From Phallusia fumigata (Eukaryota; Chordata; Ascidiacea; Phlebobranchia; Ascidiidae): a stretch of DNA of 43,201 nucleotides. The stretch covers positions 1 to 43,201 of the forward strand of contig QXVZ01005506.1 in assembly GCA_008931825.1 (NCBI GenBank), in the 5' to 3' direction. A program made the position numbers and the translations under genes. This document shows positions 24,601-32,970 of this stretch, one piece after another. Numbering within the stretch: the first letter of the stretch is position 1; every line of letters begins with the position of its first letter. The notes beneath the pieces are model-generated. The model did no database searches, was not told the DNA's origin, and saw only the letters and a program-made list of their open reading frames with translations.

Positions 24601-27600
24601 TTTCCCGAGATACCAACACAAACAATGACACTCCAAGCAAAACGTTAATCGAATGCGTTTTTACAGGGCACACGCCGTTGTTCTTTACGTCAAATACAAA
24701 ATTGGATAAAACCCAGTGGTTCAAATTGTATCCGGCACTTAACGGGCATTTTGCAAAGCAGAAATGGATTTTTCGTGGTTGGGTTGCGTTATAGTCCTTT
24801 TACTTACATTCGACGTTACGAAGATAAAACAATGTAAACAATAAACAGGGCCTATTTTCAGTGCCCATAATCACGGATTACATAACGGGCGTGTGCGATT
24901 AGAGTAGTACTTAATGTTTGGCTTTGGCACGCAGGCAGTGTGTAAACAACACGCTGAAAGTGCTCCAACAACAGGAGTATTTTTTAAATAGTTGACAAAG
25001 TTGGTCGACTTGGTAGCAAAAACTAACAACATTTTAATCCATTTACACACGAAACAGATACTTTGTGTAACGATTTCCTTCCTTCTGAAGTCATGCAAAA
25101 TACTTTTTCGATCCCATCACGTGGAATTTGAACTGGCCGTAAAAAGACCAGGAAGTCGCCATGCGTGAGCATTAGCAAGCAACTGTGATTTTCAAAGATT
25201 TGCATAAGCGAGTCAGCGTCACACCTCTTATCCGGCATTACATGTTTTGCATCACATGCCTGCCAACCACGAGTTAAAACGACGTATAAACAACACATTA
25301 CTCAATGTTTGCATGGCCGGAATTACAGCGGAAATGGAATGCAATGGGTTGTGCAAGTGGCCCAAGACAAAGCTTCGAAATTTGTTTTTACGAATTTCCA
25401 TGTGGCTGTTGTAAAAGCTAATTTTTATTGGTTCGAATGCACACAAGTGAGGTTTCGCGTTGTAAAAGCGCTATGACGCGCAACGGAATGCTGAATGTTT
25501 GCCAGTGAAATCAAAATTGAAATTGTTTGAATAAAGCTTTATTCTTATATGAACGGAAAAATCGATTTGTAACTGCCGCAACACATCATACCAAAGCGCA
25601 CACAGTTTAAATTTAAAACTAACACCTTTTTCGGTAAATGTTATTGTAAAGGACGAACACAAATCGAGCAACGCCACAGGAAAGCCTCGAGACCGTTTTA
25701 GGATCAATCAATCAATCACGCTCTCGCAGGAGCAAAGAAGAAACAAAAGGTGAGAAAGAGAGGCGCAGTCTTTATTACGCAACAAAGCGAAGAAGACAAA
25801 GCGACAAGGTGAGCCTACACACATGACGAGCGTCACTGTCGTTGGACCGAGGATCGTTAAATGGCCTCTATTGTGTTTCAGCGGGACTGTCCCGCAAGGC
25901 GCGTCGATTTACTGTCGGGAAGAATTGTAAACAATTTCTCTATTGATATGCAACGTACGAAAAGACACTTGTTGTGTTTCTTGCGCATGTTTTGTTTGAA
26001 CATCACTCTGGCAGAAGTGGCACACGGAAATAGTCAGAATGATCGTTATTATAACTTGTTATTAAACATCTGAAATGCATAGTTTACACAAGCAAATATT
26101 GGAGTCCTTCGTTTCTAGGAGCAAAGAATACGAGTTCAAAATCGTTATCTTGTCTTTGAGTACCGCCCGGTTAGGAGAAAATTACAGCCTTGACGACGAA
26201 ACCAATAAACTTGGCGACCAAGTCATAAGGGGCCAGCGACGGGTTTGGGCGAAACACAATAAACGATCAAACAGTATTTGCTCGCTCAATCCGCACTGCT
26301 TTGCTGTGTATCATAGAACGAATCGTCAAGCAACGCAGCGCTCCTTATCCCAACGTTATGTTGACTTTCAAGTGTATTTACATAAACGCCTAAAACAGCT
26401 AAATCACCAGCGAGATTTGTAAATTCGAGCCTAGTGATCGTTCTAAGTTTTTATTTCAGGCCACCATGACGTTAACGAGCAGTCGAATATTCAAATAATG
26501 ACACAGCTACCTAATATAGCTAATTTAACATCAACACGCACTCAAAAAGCTTGTGACGGGATTGAAGATTGTGTCATTGCTGGTTTACATATCATTTGAA
26601 CGCAATTTATCCGAACATTGAAAAAATGCTTTTTATGTCTTTGGTATATTATGCCGCTGATAATTCTACTGCATGCATATACACACAAAATGATGCATTA
26701 ATTTTAAAACTGCTGTTTCAGCAGAAAGCGCTCGCGAATTAGCATGTCGCTGGGGTTGTGTTACGTTGATCGATAATCGTGCCACGGAAGGAAGCAGTAG
26801 CCAACTTGCGCTACCAGATTGTGTTTCAAACACCACCAACGACAACAGAGACTCGAATGTGCCTTACGAAAATAGAAATAGCGAAATAGGTAATGAAAAG
26901 GCTAAAAACTTAAACAAAATTTGTTTTGCCAACTTTAATTAGATTTAACTTAGGCCTAACAAAGTCACGTTCTAATGCCCAAATTATAAAATCGTTCGAA
27001 ACATGGGTACAAAGAGTAACATTTCAACCGTTGTCGTTTTTTCACATTTCTCATAACTTCAACGCCAACCGCAAACAGATGACAACGCGGCGGAGAAGAC
27101 CGCCGGGAAAGTAATAAAGAAACAACGAGAGTGAGAAGCGCGTTTTTTTATGGCGCCCAATCGCTGCAATTTAATACGAGCGGAAATTATGCCATAGGAA
27201 CAACATCGCCACTACCTACTTTCCCGGGGCCCAAGTATCGCAAATTACGTCCCTTGTTTGAATACAATGTCACCATACTGACATGAGTCAACACACGATG
27301 TGAAACAAACCAGTTTGGAAGCCTAGAGGGATTATAAGACAAACGATGCCGCGCGTTGGCTTTATTGTTTATGACGTGACAATGCCATTTATCTGATATT
27401 CAAAATGCTCCCTAGCTTTCATCAGTAATACACAACCTAAAACGTCATACAACGTTTAAGCTTTATTATACTCGGAATCAGGTTTTACCATTCTTTTAGA
27501 TTGTATATAAGTTAGTTAAACGTTCACAATAATGCCGTAAGGTTCATTGGACCAAGCTCGCCGATATTCCATCTTAAGCGCACTACACATATATCACAAA

Positions 27601-30303
27601 AACAATAATAATACCATTGCTATGATGATGTTACCAAAACCGATAGCGCTAACAATTTCAGCATTTCAGTACACGNAATTAGAGAAGCGTAATAACTTGA
27701 AAGTGTTGGATTAGTGTCGGGGAGAACCGCAATTACACAATGTTACAATTCGAAAGTAGCACACCTTGAAATAAATTGTATTTTTCCCTGACAGAATCCC
27801 CGATATACACTAAATGTATATGTGCCGGTGTTTCGTAAACAATTAGGACAAGAAGTATTAAAACTGAAAAATAACCTCTTTAAGTGCGGTTTCTGCGTTA
27901 AGCACAATGCCTTTTGCTTATCATGGGTCAGACCGCCATGTTTTCTTTGCACTGTGACGTCACATAAAGAGCAAACAAACGGGTACTTGTTTGCTGTTAG
28001 CCTGGGGTTATCGCCTACCGGGAGCGTGTAATGATAAAGGCGCGGTCTATTTTGAGCTCCATTCAAGTGTCTGATGGATTTTCGACATCTTACGCACAAG
28101 CACTATTAACAATATTCGGTTATAACATATACAATTTGTTGGCTGGTTTAATAGCCAATCTTCATCAAGATTTCGAATATTTATGCAACGAAACATTAAT
28201 CAAACCATATCTGCAAAAGTCAAATTTAAACGTAAACCTGTTTAAAAACTTGTTACACATTTTGTGCTAATTTAAAAGGAAGGTTGCGTTTTTCAAAATC
28301 TATTTGCAGATTATCAATTCCTAAAAACAATTTTTTATTCCATAAACCGTTAAGTCGCCAGCGTACAAAAATGCGACCTACAAAAGCCATTGTGTGATTT
28401 ATAATGGCCGCTGCGAGAAGCCGGAAAAAGTTGAGGACAACAGAGAGCCAGAAACAATAGCGTGGTAGTGTCACACGTCAATGTCCTGTGCGCTCTAAAA
28501 CCAACCAGACGAAGACGAAATTCACAGCGTACATCTACTCAATTTAAATGTTTCAAGGCATAAACGATGCCAACACAAGACACCGATATGAACAGGCAAA
28601 TTTGGTCATTAGTCCCAGAAGTTTATTTTGAAATAGTTTTGGGCCTAGTTTATTTTGAAACAAGATCTTTAGTTTGCACGAGTACAAAATGTTAATTGCC
28701 TGCGCCGAATTTGGCAGATAAAAGCATCATTAGGAACTGGTATATTTGCATACCGCTGTAACCTATAACGCTTATTACTAAGAAGCATTGAGTTTGGATT
28801 ACGTTCCAATTTAAAACAGCCGCTTTAGTGAGAAACAATATAAGCCAAAACCCAAGTGGATTTTCGTCAACGATTGAAAAAGGCAGCGATAACACAAATG
28901 AAGCTTTTTTCTAAAGTGTGAAACAATAAATCTGCATTTGTCGCAATATTATCGACTCGTATCGGCCGAACACTGCGTGCATCGTGACTGGTCGAACATA
29001 AATAATGCAGGAACGTTTGAAATGACATGGCCGTTAAGAGGTAACCCGCCTTACACGCCAAATGACCCCAACGACGGCGTCCGCTTGACAATACGCTCGC
29101 AGTAATAGCTCATTGAAAGTAGAAACAGGAACATGCTATTTAGGGTGCTTTCCGAATTTTGCGAAAACTACCAGGAAATCGACCTGTCACGAGGTTTTCG
29201 CACGTTTGCATCAAATCTTTGCAGAGTGCTAAATACCCAAGGTGTTTTTTCGTTGAAAAAAAAGCGTGTGATTGACTCGGCTAAACACTGCATTGCGGTG
29301 GGCGGCATACTTGTGGCCCAGAGTGGGTGTATTTCCCAAGTCGGTTCAGTCTTAGCCACATTCCTATCTCACAGCGGCGCGATTGTGATCTCATAAAAGC
29401 CACTGAAGCGCGCATTAAAACGTCATCGTGGGCAATCACCCAAGTCACTTGAGATGGTGAGCGGTGTGCTCTTTATTGACCCATCACCAACACGACACTT
29501 GACCCGTTTAACTGTTTGAGAAATTGAGGGTTCGGGCAACGCATATTCAAAATTTGGGATTTTATTTGGTTTTGTAAGGATCCTTGGCTGAACAAGACTG
29601 GTTGTCTAACACGGCGGAACATTAAAACAGAACACTTGACATTTAAACAACAAAATCAAAATCAAGGAGCCTTTTAACTCGAAGCCCTTTGCAAACTGCT
29701 CACTTGAAATGCACCAAATCAGATTTTCCCAAAACTAATACCAAATTATTTCCTAGAAACCTCTATAGTTTCCTATTTGATTTTGTACCCCAATATCGTT
29801 GAAAATAGCTATTTTAAAATAAAATTTATAGATCCGTTCCACATTATCGGTGTTATGGATAATCTTGATCTTTAGTCGGCAGTAACACATCGCAAACAAC
29901 GATCAATATTTCATACCTCGCCATGCTGCGACGTGCGTCCAGCCGGGGTCGTCTCGGGAAGATAGTATAGACGTGTGGAGGCCAAGTCCTGGCCGGAGTG
30001 TTTATCGTGCCAGAGCAATTGGGCCTCACCCACACAAACAGGATCCTCGGGGCGGCATTGGACAAAAAAGAATTCGCCTAGGGATAAAATCCTTTCATTG
30101 ATCAAGGGCGCGTGTCCGTCACGCTCTAGTGAATCATCCACGTTGTCGTCAGTGCGTGCGGTGAAGGACCGTCTTTCGCGGTTGCGGTTTCGCAAGGTGG
30201 CGCTGTTGCTTGCCGGAAGCGAGTTCTGTTCCGGTGCCAGGCTAAAGCGGAAAGCCTTGTAGAATACGTAGGATCCATGGCGGCCGCAGCTTCCCCCCAC
30301 CCA
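2041..30303 (-). CDS. ARID5: ARID5-family (ARID5B/MRF2-like) chromatin coregulator, 11-exon model, 5' end missing
   Basis: Spliced minus-strand gene. Coding exons in order: 30303-29917, 14735-14625, 14386-14266, 14200-13847, 11402-11269, 9910-9010, 6272-6220, 6112-6015, 5735-5618, 4553-3816 and 3693-2041. Phases agree at every junction and the model totals 4668 nt (1555 aa plus stop). Domains: BAH-like N-terminal module of ARID5B type (residues 1-170), a continuation to about 325, AT-hook-like GRPRKK (330-335), a basic/Ser-rich linker (370-640), the ARID domain (about 642-730) and a long disordered tail. In vertebrates ARID5B binds AT-rich DNA through ARID and works with the H3K9 demethylase PHF2 in the nucleus; the same role here is inference. 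The family was recognised from remembered human ARID5B, not from a search. The first coding exon (human begins with about seven residues before WVG) was not located. ARID5A lacks the N-terminal module, so this resembles ARID5B or the unduplicated ancestor. Confidence 0.93.
3816..4553 (-). CDS. ARID5: ARID5 exon 10 of model: disordered linker
   Basis: Encodes 246 codons, phase 0 at both ends (acceptor ttttgtag, donor CTACAG|gtaaaa). It begins HLSSKDSSIVQRAYNGDAYF and becomes Pro/Ser/Thr-rich (PPPFVPKSKPTQPP, RPLPPPID). No domain is recognised and no confident alignment to vertebrate tails was made. Assignment rests on the matching splice phases and the unbroken frame. Two CRE octamers (4104-4111 and 4272-4279) lie in the coding sequence. 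Confidence 0.9.
4554..5617. other. ARID5 intron with a GC-rich island
   Basis: Intron between exons 9 and 10. Its centre (about 4930-5250) is GC- and CpG-rich and open in several frames on both strands, without a frame I can tie into ARID5. It could be a cassette exon or a regulatory island. Confidence 0.4.
5618..5735 (-). CDS. ARID5: ARID5 exon 9 of model: end of ARID
   Basis: Encodes 39 codons after a split Arg. LLLPFEMHLRQQL closes the ARID domain (human LILPYERFIKGE). It is followed by an acidic/polar stretch, NKEPEAREHRNSGSDD. Acceptor tttttatag, donor GAG|gtaaac in phase 0. The next intron (4554-5617) is phase 0 on both sides, so an extra cassette exon there cannot be excluded. Confidence 0.94.
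6015..6112 (-). CDS. ARID5: ARID5 exon 8 of model: ARID DNA-binding C-terminal half
   Basis: Encodes VTAKRLWKHVYDRMGGNP then TSAATCTRKHFER, nearly identical to human ITARRQWKHIYDELGGNP then TSAATCTRRHYER. This is the most diagnostic exon in the window: the SAATCTR[RK]H motif marks the ARID5 DNA-recognition helix. Acceptor tcgtacag. The donor is the unusual GAGAG|gttggt. It is chosen because the alternative gtaact three bases downstream would put the next exon out of frame, while this one yields ERLLLPFE against human ERLILPYE. Confidence 0.96.
6220..6272 (-). CDS. ARID5: ARID5 exon 7 of model: ARID central helices
   Basis: A 53 nt micro-exon encoding the split Leu codon, then DLWAFFKLSQEYGGYDM (residues 671-687). 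It matches human NLWTMFQAAQKLGGYET, including the LW and GGY signatures of ARID domains. Acceptor ttatttgcag, donor ATG|gtaagc. Flanking introns are 2737 bp upstream and 107 bp downstream. Confidence 0.95.
6273..9009. other. ARID5 intron inside the ARID-coding region
   Basis: 2.7 kb intron splitting the ARID domain. It holds a GC-rich island at about 6690-7000 and a tandem duplication at 7993-8216. The rest is AT-rich with no supported gene. Confidence 0.6.
7993..8216. repeat. Two-copy tandem duplication, period 112 bp
   Basis: Two adjacent, nearly identical copies (7993-8104 and 8105-8216), each starting ATATCATCCCTAATTTTTTA and ending ATGGATA. Each carries an inverted pair CTTTTAT/ATAAAAG. 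The few differences suggest a fairly recent duplication. The ambiguous base at 8104 sits exactly at the junction, so copy number in the assembly may be unreliable. Confidence 0.9.
9010..9910 (-). CDS. ARID5: ARID5 exon 6 of model: basic/Ser-rich linker and start of ARID
   Basis: Encodes 300 codons plus one base. The last 28 residues (642-669) are the first ARID segment, FLDKLYQFMRKRNTPIGRIP then SLGFKK, matching human FLVALYKYMKERKTPIERIP then YLGFKQ. Upstream are basic clusters (RRSSSRRRSKRK, SSKRTRRTPVR, RRKTKARKRSGRR) and long Ser runs typical of a disordered linker. The donor AAAAAAT|gtaagt is strong. The 5' boundary is uncertain. The acceptor ending gcgag at 9911 fits the phase of exon 5 and follows a pyrimidine-rich stretch. 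An acceptor ending caaag at 9970 would add about 20 plausible residues (NSPEILRQ, SYPPER) but needs an extra unseen exon to restore phase. Confidence 0.88.
9911..11268. other. ARID5 intron with exon-like GC islands
   Basis: Intron between exons 5 and 6. Two GC-rich islands (about 10250-10490 and 10700-10990) are open in several frames. A minus-strand acceptor-like gccttttccag near 10400 opens a long phase-0 frame that could supply the extra exon needed by the alternative start of exon 6, but its Arg-rich translation is unconvincing. On the plus strand CCAAT (about 10165) and TATAAAA (about 10196) precede the first island. Confidence 0.35.
11269..11402 (-). CDS. ARID5: ARID5 exon 5 of model: AT-hook-like basic exon
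   Basis: Encodes 44 codons after a split Ala codon. The junction reads CEEL-A-PVFKGRPRKKTKK, against human CDEFAPNLKGRPRKKK, a near-exact match over the basic motif. GRPRKK (residues 330-335) resembles an AT-hook core, so this exon probably gives a second minor-groove contact beside ARID; that role is inference. Acceptor ctttgcag, donor AAA|gtaagc in phase 0. A second RGR-like cluster (NPRGRN) lies near the end. Confidence 0.92.
11403..13846. other. ARID5 intron with GC-rich, possibly transcribed islands
   Basis: 2.4 kb intron between exons 4 and 5. It contains the plus-strand candidate exons near 11634-11767 and 11953-12124, and further GC-rich stretches at about 12440-12680 and 13060-13720 in which I recognise nothing. 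Confidence 0.4.
11634..12124 (+). CDS. Weak candidate for two spliced exons on the opposite strand
   Basis: On the plus strand an acceptor-like tttcaatcgccag is followed by an open frame (MEPIQHQLLPKNSRRQF at its core) that ends at CCGA|gtaagtac near 11767, a strong donor. A second acceptor-like gttgcatgcag near 11952 opens a frame in matching phase (VKHRPLVSRSQMNRECFG) to a TGA at about 12124. The product is unrecognised and phase agreement alone has a one-in-three chance. The region is GC-rich and also open on the minus strand, so this may be coincidence. Confidence 0.18.
13847..14200 (-). CDS. ARID5: ARID5 exon 4 of model: distal half of N-terminal module
   Basis: Encodes 117 complete codons plus split codons at both ends. 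After a variable stretch it reads MLSMNAYCRHKALMKRVQ, then VVFCRDTFEYPQLFEHDLIC. These match human ARID5B VLSYPQYCRYRSMLKRIQ and ILYCRDTFDHPTLIENESIC. Acceptor ttttcacag, donor CTGG|gtgagc. This block is specific to ARID5B-type proteins and is absent from ARID5A. A full CRE octamer (13935-13942) falls inside the coding sequence, where codon constraint may explain it. Confidence 0.94.
14266..14386 (-). CDS. ARID5: ARID5 exon 3 of model
   Basis: Encodes 40 codons plus one base. Acceptor tatttcag, donor TCAA|gtaggt. The translation (PHKNGGFNHLSG, then LHRYSMLHSCVNMHDINAEK) aligns loosely with human ARID5B in the NGQKEALLKYRQSTLNSGLN region: the Leu/Tyr spacing and the conserved Asn are kept, but similarity is modest. 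Phase supports it well, because exon 2 ends in phase 0 and exon 4 needs one extra base at its start, which exactly this exon supplies. The intron to exon 4 is only 65 bp. Confidence 0.85.
14625..14735 (-). CDS. ARID5: ARID5 exon 2 of model: BAH-like module, continued
   Basis: Encodes 37 residues, phase 0 at both ends. It starts DEMLAVSDKIVMRTSDLASW, matching human ARID5B DEVIAVSEKVIVKLEDLVKW. It directly continues the preceding exon's SQHGE (human SDHGE) across the 15.2 kb intron. The acceptor is tttttgcag and the donor CCG|gtgagt, both strong. Confidence 0.94.
16495..16580 (+). promoter_or_regulatory. GAGA-rich island A
   Basis: Purine-rich stretch (GGGAGGAGAGGGGCGAGAG, then GCATAAAAGACACC, then GGAGAAGGAGGAG) inside AT-rich intron. 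One of seven islands combining GAGAG-type runs, CpG and an ATAAA(A/G)A core. Confidence 0.3.
17990..18011. repeat. Short perfect inverted repeat
   Basis: ACAGCCG and CGGCTGT (7 bp arms) around an 8-base loop, in AT-rich surroundings. It could form a small hairpin or be a dimeric protein site. Confidence 0.4.
19083..19200 (+). promoter_or_regulatory. GAGA-rich island B with TATA-like core
   Basis: CGCGAGAGCCCG, then GCGCGTATAAAAAAGAAAC, then AGAGGGAAAAGGAAAAAGAG and a GC-rich end. The TATAAAA-type core with flanking CpG could also be a real promoter. Confidence 0.3.
21235..21283 (+). repeat. (TC)10 microsatellite with CT-rich tail
   Basis: Ten TC units (21235-21254) followed by CACTCCCTCTCACTCCCTCA-type sequence. 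The other strand is GAGA-rich, like the islands elsewhere in the window. Confidence 0.9.
22608..22615. promoter_or_regulatory. Full CRE octamer in the large intron
   Basis: Perfect TGACGTCA in the context TATGACGTCACAAT. Known CREB/ATF consensus; activity not shown. Confidence 0.4.
25718..25820. promoter_or_regulatory. GAGA-rich island C
   Basis: CGCTCTCGCAGGAGC, then GGTGAGAAAGAGAGGCGCAG, then CTTTATTACGC (AATAAAG on the other strand), then CGAAGAAGACAAAGCGAC. Confidence 0.3.
27080..27160 (+). promoter_or_regulatory. GAGA-rich island D
   Basis: CGCGGCGGAGAAGACCGCC, then AATAAAGAAACAACGAGAG and TGAGAAGCGCG. The AATAAAGAAAC core recurs in island G on the other strand. Confidence 0.3.
27955..27962. 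promoter_or_regulatory. Full CRE octamer in the large intron
   Basis: Perfect TGACGTCA in the context TGTGACGTCACATA, so the palindrome extends beyond the core to GTGACGTCAC. Confidence 0.4.
29917..30303 (-). CDS. ARID5: ARID5 exon 1 of model: proximal BAH-like module
   Basis: Encodes 129 residues, phase 0 at both ends. It opens with WVGGSCGRHGSYVFYKAFRF, matching human ARID5B WVGSPCGLHGPYIFYKAFQF. It continues with ILSLGEFFFVQCRPEDPVC, QLLW and LYYLPETTPAGR, all close to the human protein. The acceptor is a pyrimidine-rich tract ending in gttgcag at 30304, and the donor is GAG|gtatga. Between KAFRFSL and RILSLG there are about 47 extra residues (roughly 23-69), Arg/Asp/Ser-rich, which human ARID5B lacks; they look like a disordered loop. 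A tempting initiator just upstream lies across the acceptor and is unlikely to be the real start. The true start codon must be in an unseen exon at a higher coordinate. Confidence 0.94.
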
Positions 30304-30693
30304 CTGCAACAAGAAAGAAAAATATCCTTAGCGAGGAAGTTGGAATCGGAAAATGATGAGCAACAAAAATTCGCTTGTGAGAGCGAAGCACGTTAATTTC
30401 CAAGAAATGGCTATTAATTTACGCGCGTCTTGACATATCCGTCTTGACATAAAAAAATTCCTTACAATGCATATGTCATATATTATGAGCTAGCATGACA
30501 TTGCTGACACAGCTGTAAATAATACACTATTTTAACTTGTGTTGTAGCGCAGCTCGGACTTTTGAGCGACCGGAATTTTCGCGCTAACAGGCATTTCGAT
30601 CAACAGCTTGAATGACAATCAATACCAACAGTCGCAGATATTTGTCCGTTTGCGGGGCACTGTGACATACAATTGTTATCTCTGCTTGAATTC
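30304..30693. other. Non-coding gap that may hold ARID5's first coding exon
   Basis: The exon must start at ATG, end in phase 0 before GT and be short. Minus-strand ATGs at about 30666 and 30594 can be read to phase-0 GTs, but those donors (gttggt, gttagc, gtcgct) are weak and the peptides do not resemble the vertebrate start. I do not choose one. The stretch is otherwise AT-rich and featureless. Confidence 0.3.
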
Positions 30694-30879
30694 CTACACG
30701 TGAAGCGCCTTTCTCTTTCTAGAGTTGGGCATCGGTGGTGGTGGCGGCAGGCGCTTAACATCGACAGGAAATTTTCCGAGAAGATTTGCCACGAGTGAGT
30801 AGTTTGCCACCACGTCCCACTCTTGTGTTTTAACAGCGGCTGCTAAATTAAGCAGAAAGGCCGTAACGCGAGTTGGCGA
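30694..30879 (-). CDS. Candidate terminal coding exon of an unidentified protein
   Basis: A minus-strand open stretch of 61 codons ending in TAG at 30694-30696, preceded by an acceptor-like cgcaaagacggcag at 30880. The translation looks like real protein: a probably helical segment (TRVTAFLLNLAAAV, WDVVANYSLVANLLGKF) followed by PPPPPMPNSRKRK and a short basic end resembling a nuclear localisation signal. I do not recognise the family. No convincing upstream exon or standard AATAAA was found nearby. It could be the 3' end of the gene upstream of ARID5 on the same strand, in which case ARID5's missing first exon may lie in 30304-30690; or a gene nested in ARID5's first intron; or a chance ORF. 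Confidence 0.4.
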   Translation of the reverse strand, partial: SPTRVTAFLLNLAAAVKTQEWDVVANYSLVANLLGKFPVDVKRLPPPPPMPNSRKRKALHV

Positions 30880-32143
30880 CTGCCGTCTTTGCGTACAGGG
30901 GGTACACGCACAGATGTCGCAGCACAATATTAATCACTTTTGCAAGGCGATCGCATGCGACCGTTGCTTTATAAATAATGCGTCTTACTTCATTATCACG
31001 AAAAGTTAAACAAACCTATTTAAATTCAGTATTGCTTTAAATTTGGTAATTCAAAAGACCAATTTAAAATTTTACTCACTTCAATGATAATAGGGCAAAA
31101 ATTGTGGACAAATTGTTTTTCTTTTCAATGCGAAGTACTTAAAATGAACAGCCAAACTATATGTTGCACTTTTTTCCATTAGATTCAAAGATAGTAATAC
31201 CATTGTATATTAATCCAAACCATAAGCTGTATCAATATGGAAAGAACACAGTAAACAATAATGGTGTAAAATATATAGTAGGATGAATAGGTTTAACAAA
31301 TCCTGTTGGTTCTAGTCCAAAAGAAGGGATAAAATTGTCATCTTATGAAGTGATTTAATTTTCAGGAAGATCCAAACTTGTTTGATATAGATCTCTAATC
31401 ATATGAGAGAAAACGTCATGAAACTTTAAACAAATTAAAACTAAAAAAGACGTTTGATTGTATGCAAACAATTTATACGTTATCAAGCCAACGGAAGCAC
31501 GCTCAGGGAAATATAAGAGCAGCGTCGGTTACAAATCGATTGAGGCAGCGGCACAGCAGCAAATTAATTACTATGCGACTTTATGCAGAGCACTATAAAC
31601 AGTTGCCCTTCCTCGTGATATAATAACGGGCTAATTATGAGTGGCTGTTTTGCGTTGGGTACAGCATGGCACAGACCACAAGGTCCGGCACGAACATCGT
31701 ATTTTTAGATCAACCTTTCAGCAACGTTTTCCCTTTGACATTTCCCCATTCGGGTTTTATTTAGCTTGTGTAGTAGCGACGTATTAATTCTTGCCAGGAA
31801 GTGTTATACGTCAACAAAAAGCAACACAAGATTTTGGTTAGGTTTCCATTTCGCTGCAGGCGTATTATACTTATTACTTGTGGCATGAATGAACATACCG
31901 TTGTCATAAAATCAATAAACAAGTTAAAACGCGTCCCCGAGGACTTTCCACAAGCGTGGTTTACAGTTTCAATAGAAAAGGGATTTGTCTTTTTTTAAAG
32001 GAGTTCTTTAATAAGATTTACTTTGAGTTCAATTTTCGAATGATAGCAACTTTCGACAATTTAGTGACAAGTACTGGGGCCTCTTTAAAGCTATGTTGTC
32101 ACGCACAACAAGCGTACACACATGTATAAGCTTGTGCGCACAT

Positions 32144-32177
32144 ACACACACACACACACACACGCACGCACGCACAC
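32144..32177 (+). repeat. (AC)n / (ACGC)n microsatellite
   Basis: An uninterrupted AC run passes into three or so ACGC/GCAC units. Low-complexity ORFs here arise from the repeat. Confidence 0.95.
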
Positions 32178-32970
32178 TTGGCGACCACGAGTTTTCGCAA
32201 GCTCTGGAGAACTACAGTTTTTAGAATTTGCCATCTTTCGAATTGGAGACGCAATTCGAATACAACGTCGCCGACAAAGTAAAGGCACCTTTCTGCCGAA
32301 ATGAAAAGCGATACATTTTATTTTACTCAAAAAAGTCCTTTCTCAGCAAATTGTGAAATATCATATTTTCAATAGTGTTTTGCGCTTAAGTTGAATTAGC
32401 CGAAAAAACTAGATACATACGAAACAATTTTAATCAAAGGTCTATTTGTTCCTTCAAATACGAATTTAAATTTTTCAATTGATTGTGTCTTGTTAGTAGG
32501 GTTAATATTTCACTGGTAATCTCGTATTCGTGTCAAATGGACGAAAGCTGGAAATACACAGAGAAATGCATAATTAATGAGGACACGTCTGGCAAAGGGT
32601 CTAGATTTTAACGAGACGTCCAACAGGCGGCCATCCACCTTTTAACACACACAGACCATACGTGCCACGTCATCTATTTACACACAGGGCAAATATTTCA
32701 TTCCGATTTTCGTGGAGAGGAAACGACTGTTAGGCCTTGCCTAAAAGCGAAATATTTACTCACAAAAAACGAGCATTATATGAATTTGAAATTGACCCAA
32801 ATCCAGTGCAACAAAAAGTCTTGTTTACAAATTGTAATTCGGTGTGGTTGAATTTGTTAGCGCCAGTAATAGGGAATGAAATAATGAAAAAGATCAAGTA
32901 GTAAGACACAATTTAATGTCGAGTGCTTATAGGGTGAATTACCGTGACGACGTCCGTTCGCGATCCGCTG

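Larger units (their letters stand above)
14736..29916. other. 15.2 kb ARID5 intron, probable regulatory reservoir
   Basis: Separates the first BAH-like exon from the rest of the gene. No identifiable gene lies inside. It holds a GC-rich island at about 14950-15260, GAGA-rich islands at 16495-16580, 19083-19200, 25718-25820 and 27080-27160, a (TC)10 tract, a hairpin at 17990-18011, and CREs at 22608 and 27955. One base is ambiguous (27676). The ORFs in it (longest 115 codons at 26075) show no domain or splice support. Confidence 0.6.

Noticed and set aside
26075-26422. 115-codon plus-strand ORF in the large intron
   Set aside because: Longest ORF outside ARID5 exons that starts with a good ATG, but no motif, no splice context and ordinary AT-rich composition; chance is enough to explain it.
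28031-28270. 79-codon plus-strand ORF with hydrophobic stretch
   Set aside because: AT-rich and Leu/Asn-rich as expected from chance; no start context or partner exons.
29911-30312. Taking the start of the ORF at 30312 as the ARID5 start
   Set aside because: The first codons lie across a clear cttgttgcag acceptor and are not ATG; homology begins exactly at the exon edge (WVG).
32091-32330. ORFs on both strands across the AC repeat
   Set aside because: Produced by the microsatellite (Thr-His and Cys-Val runs).
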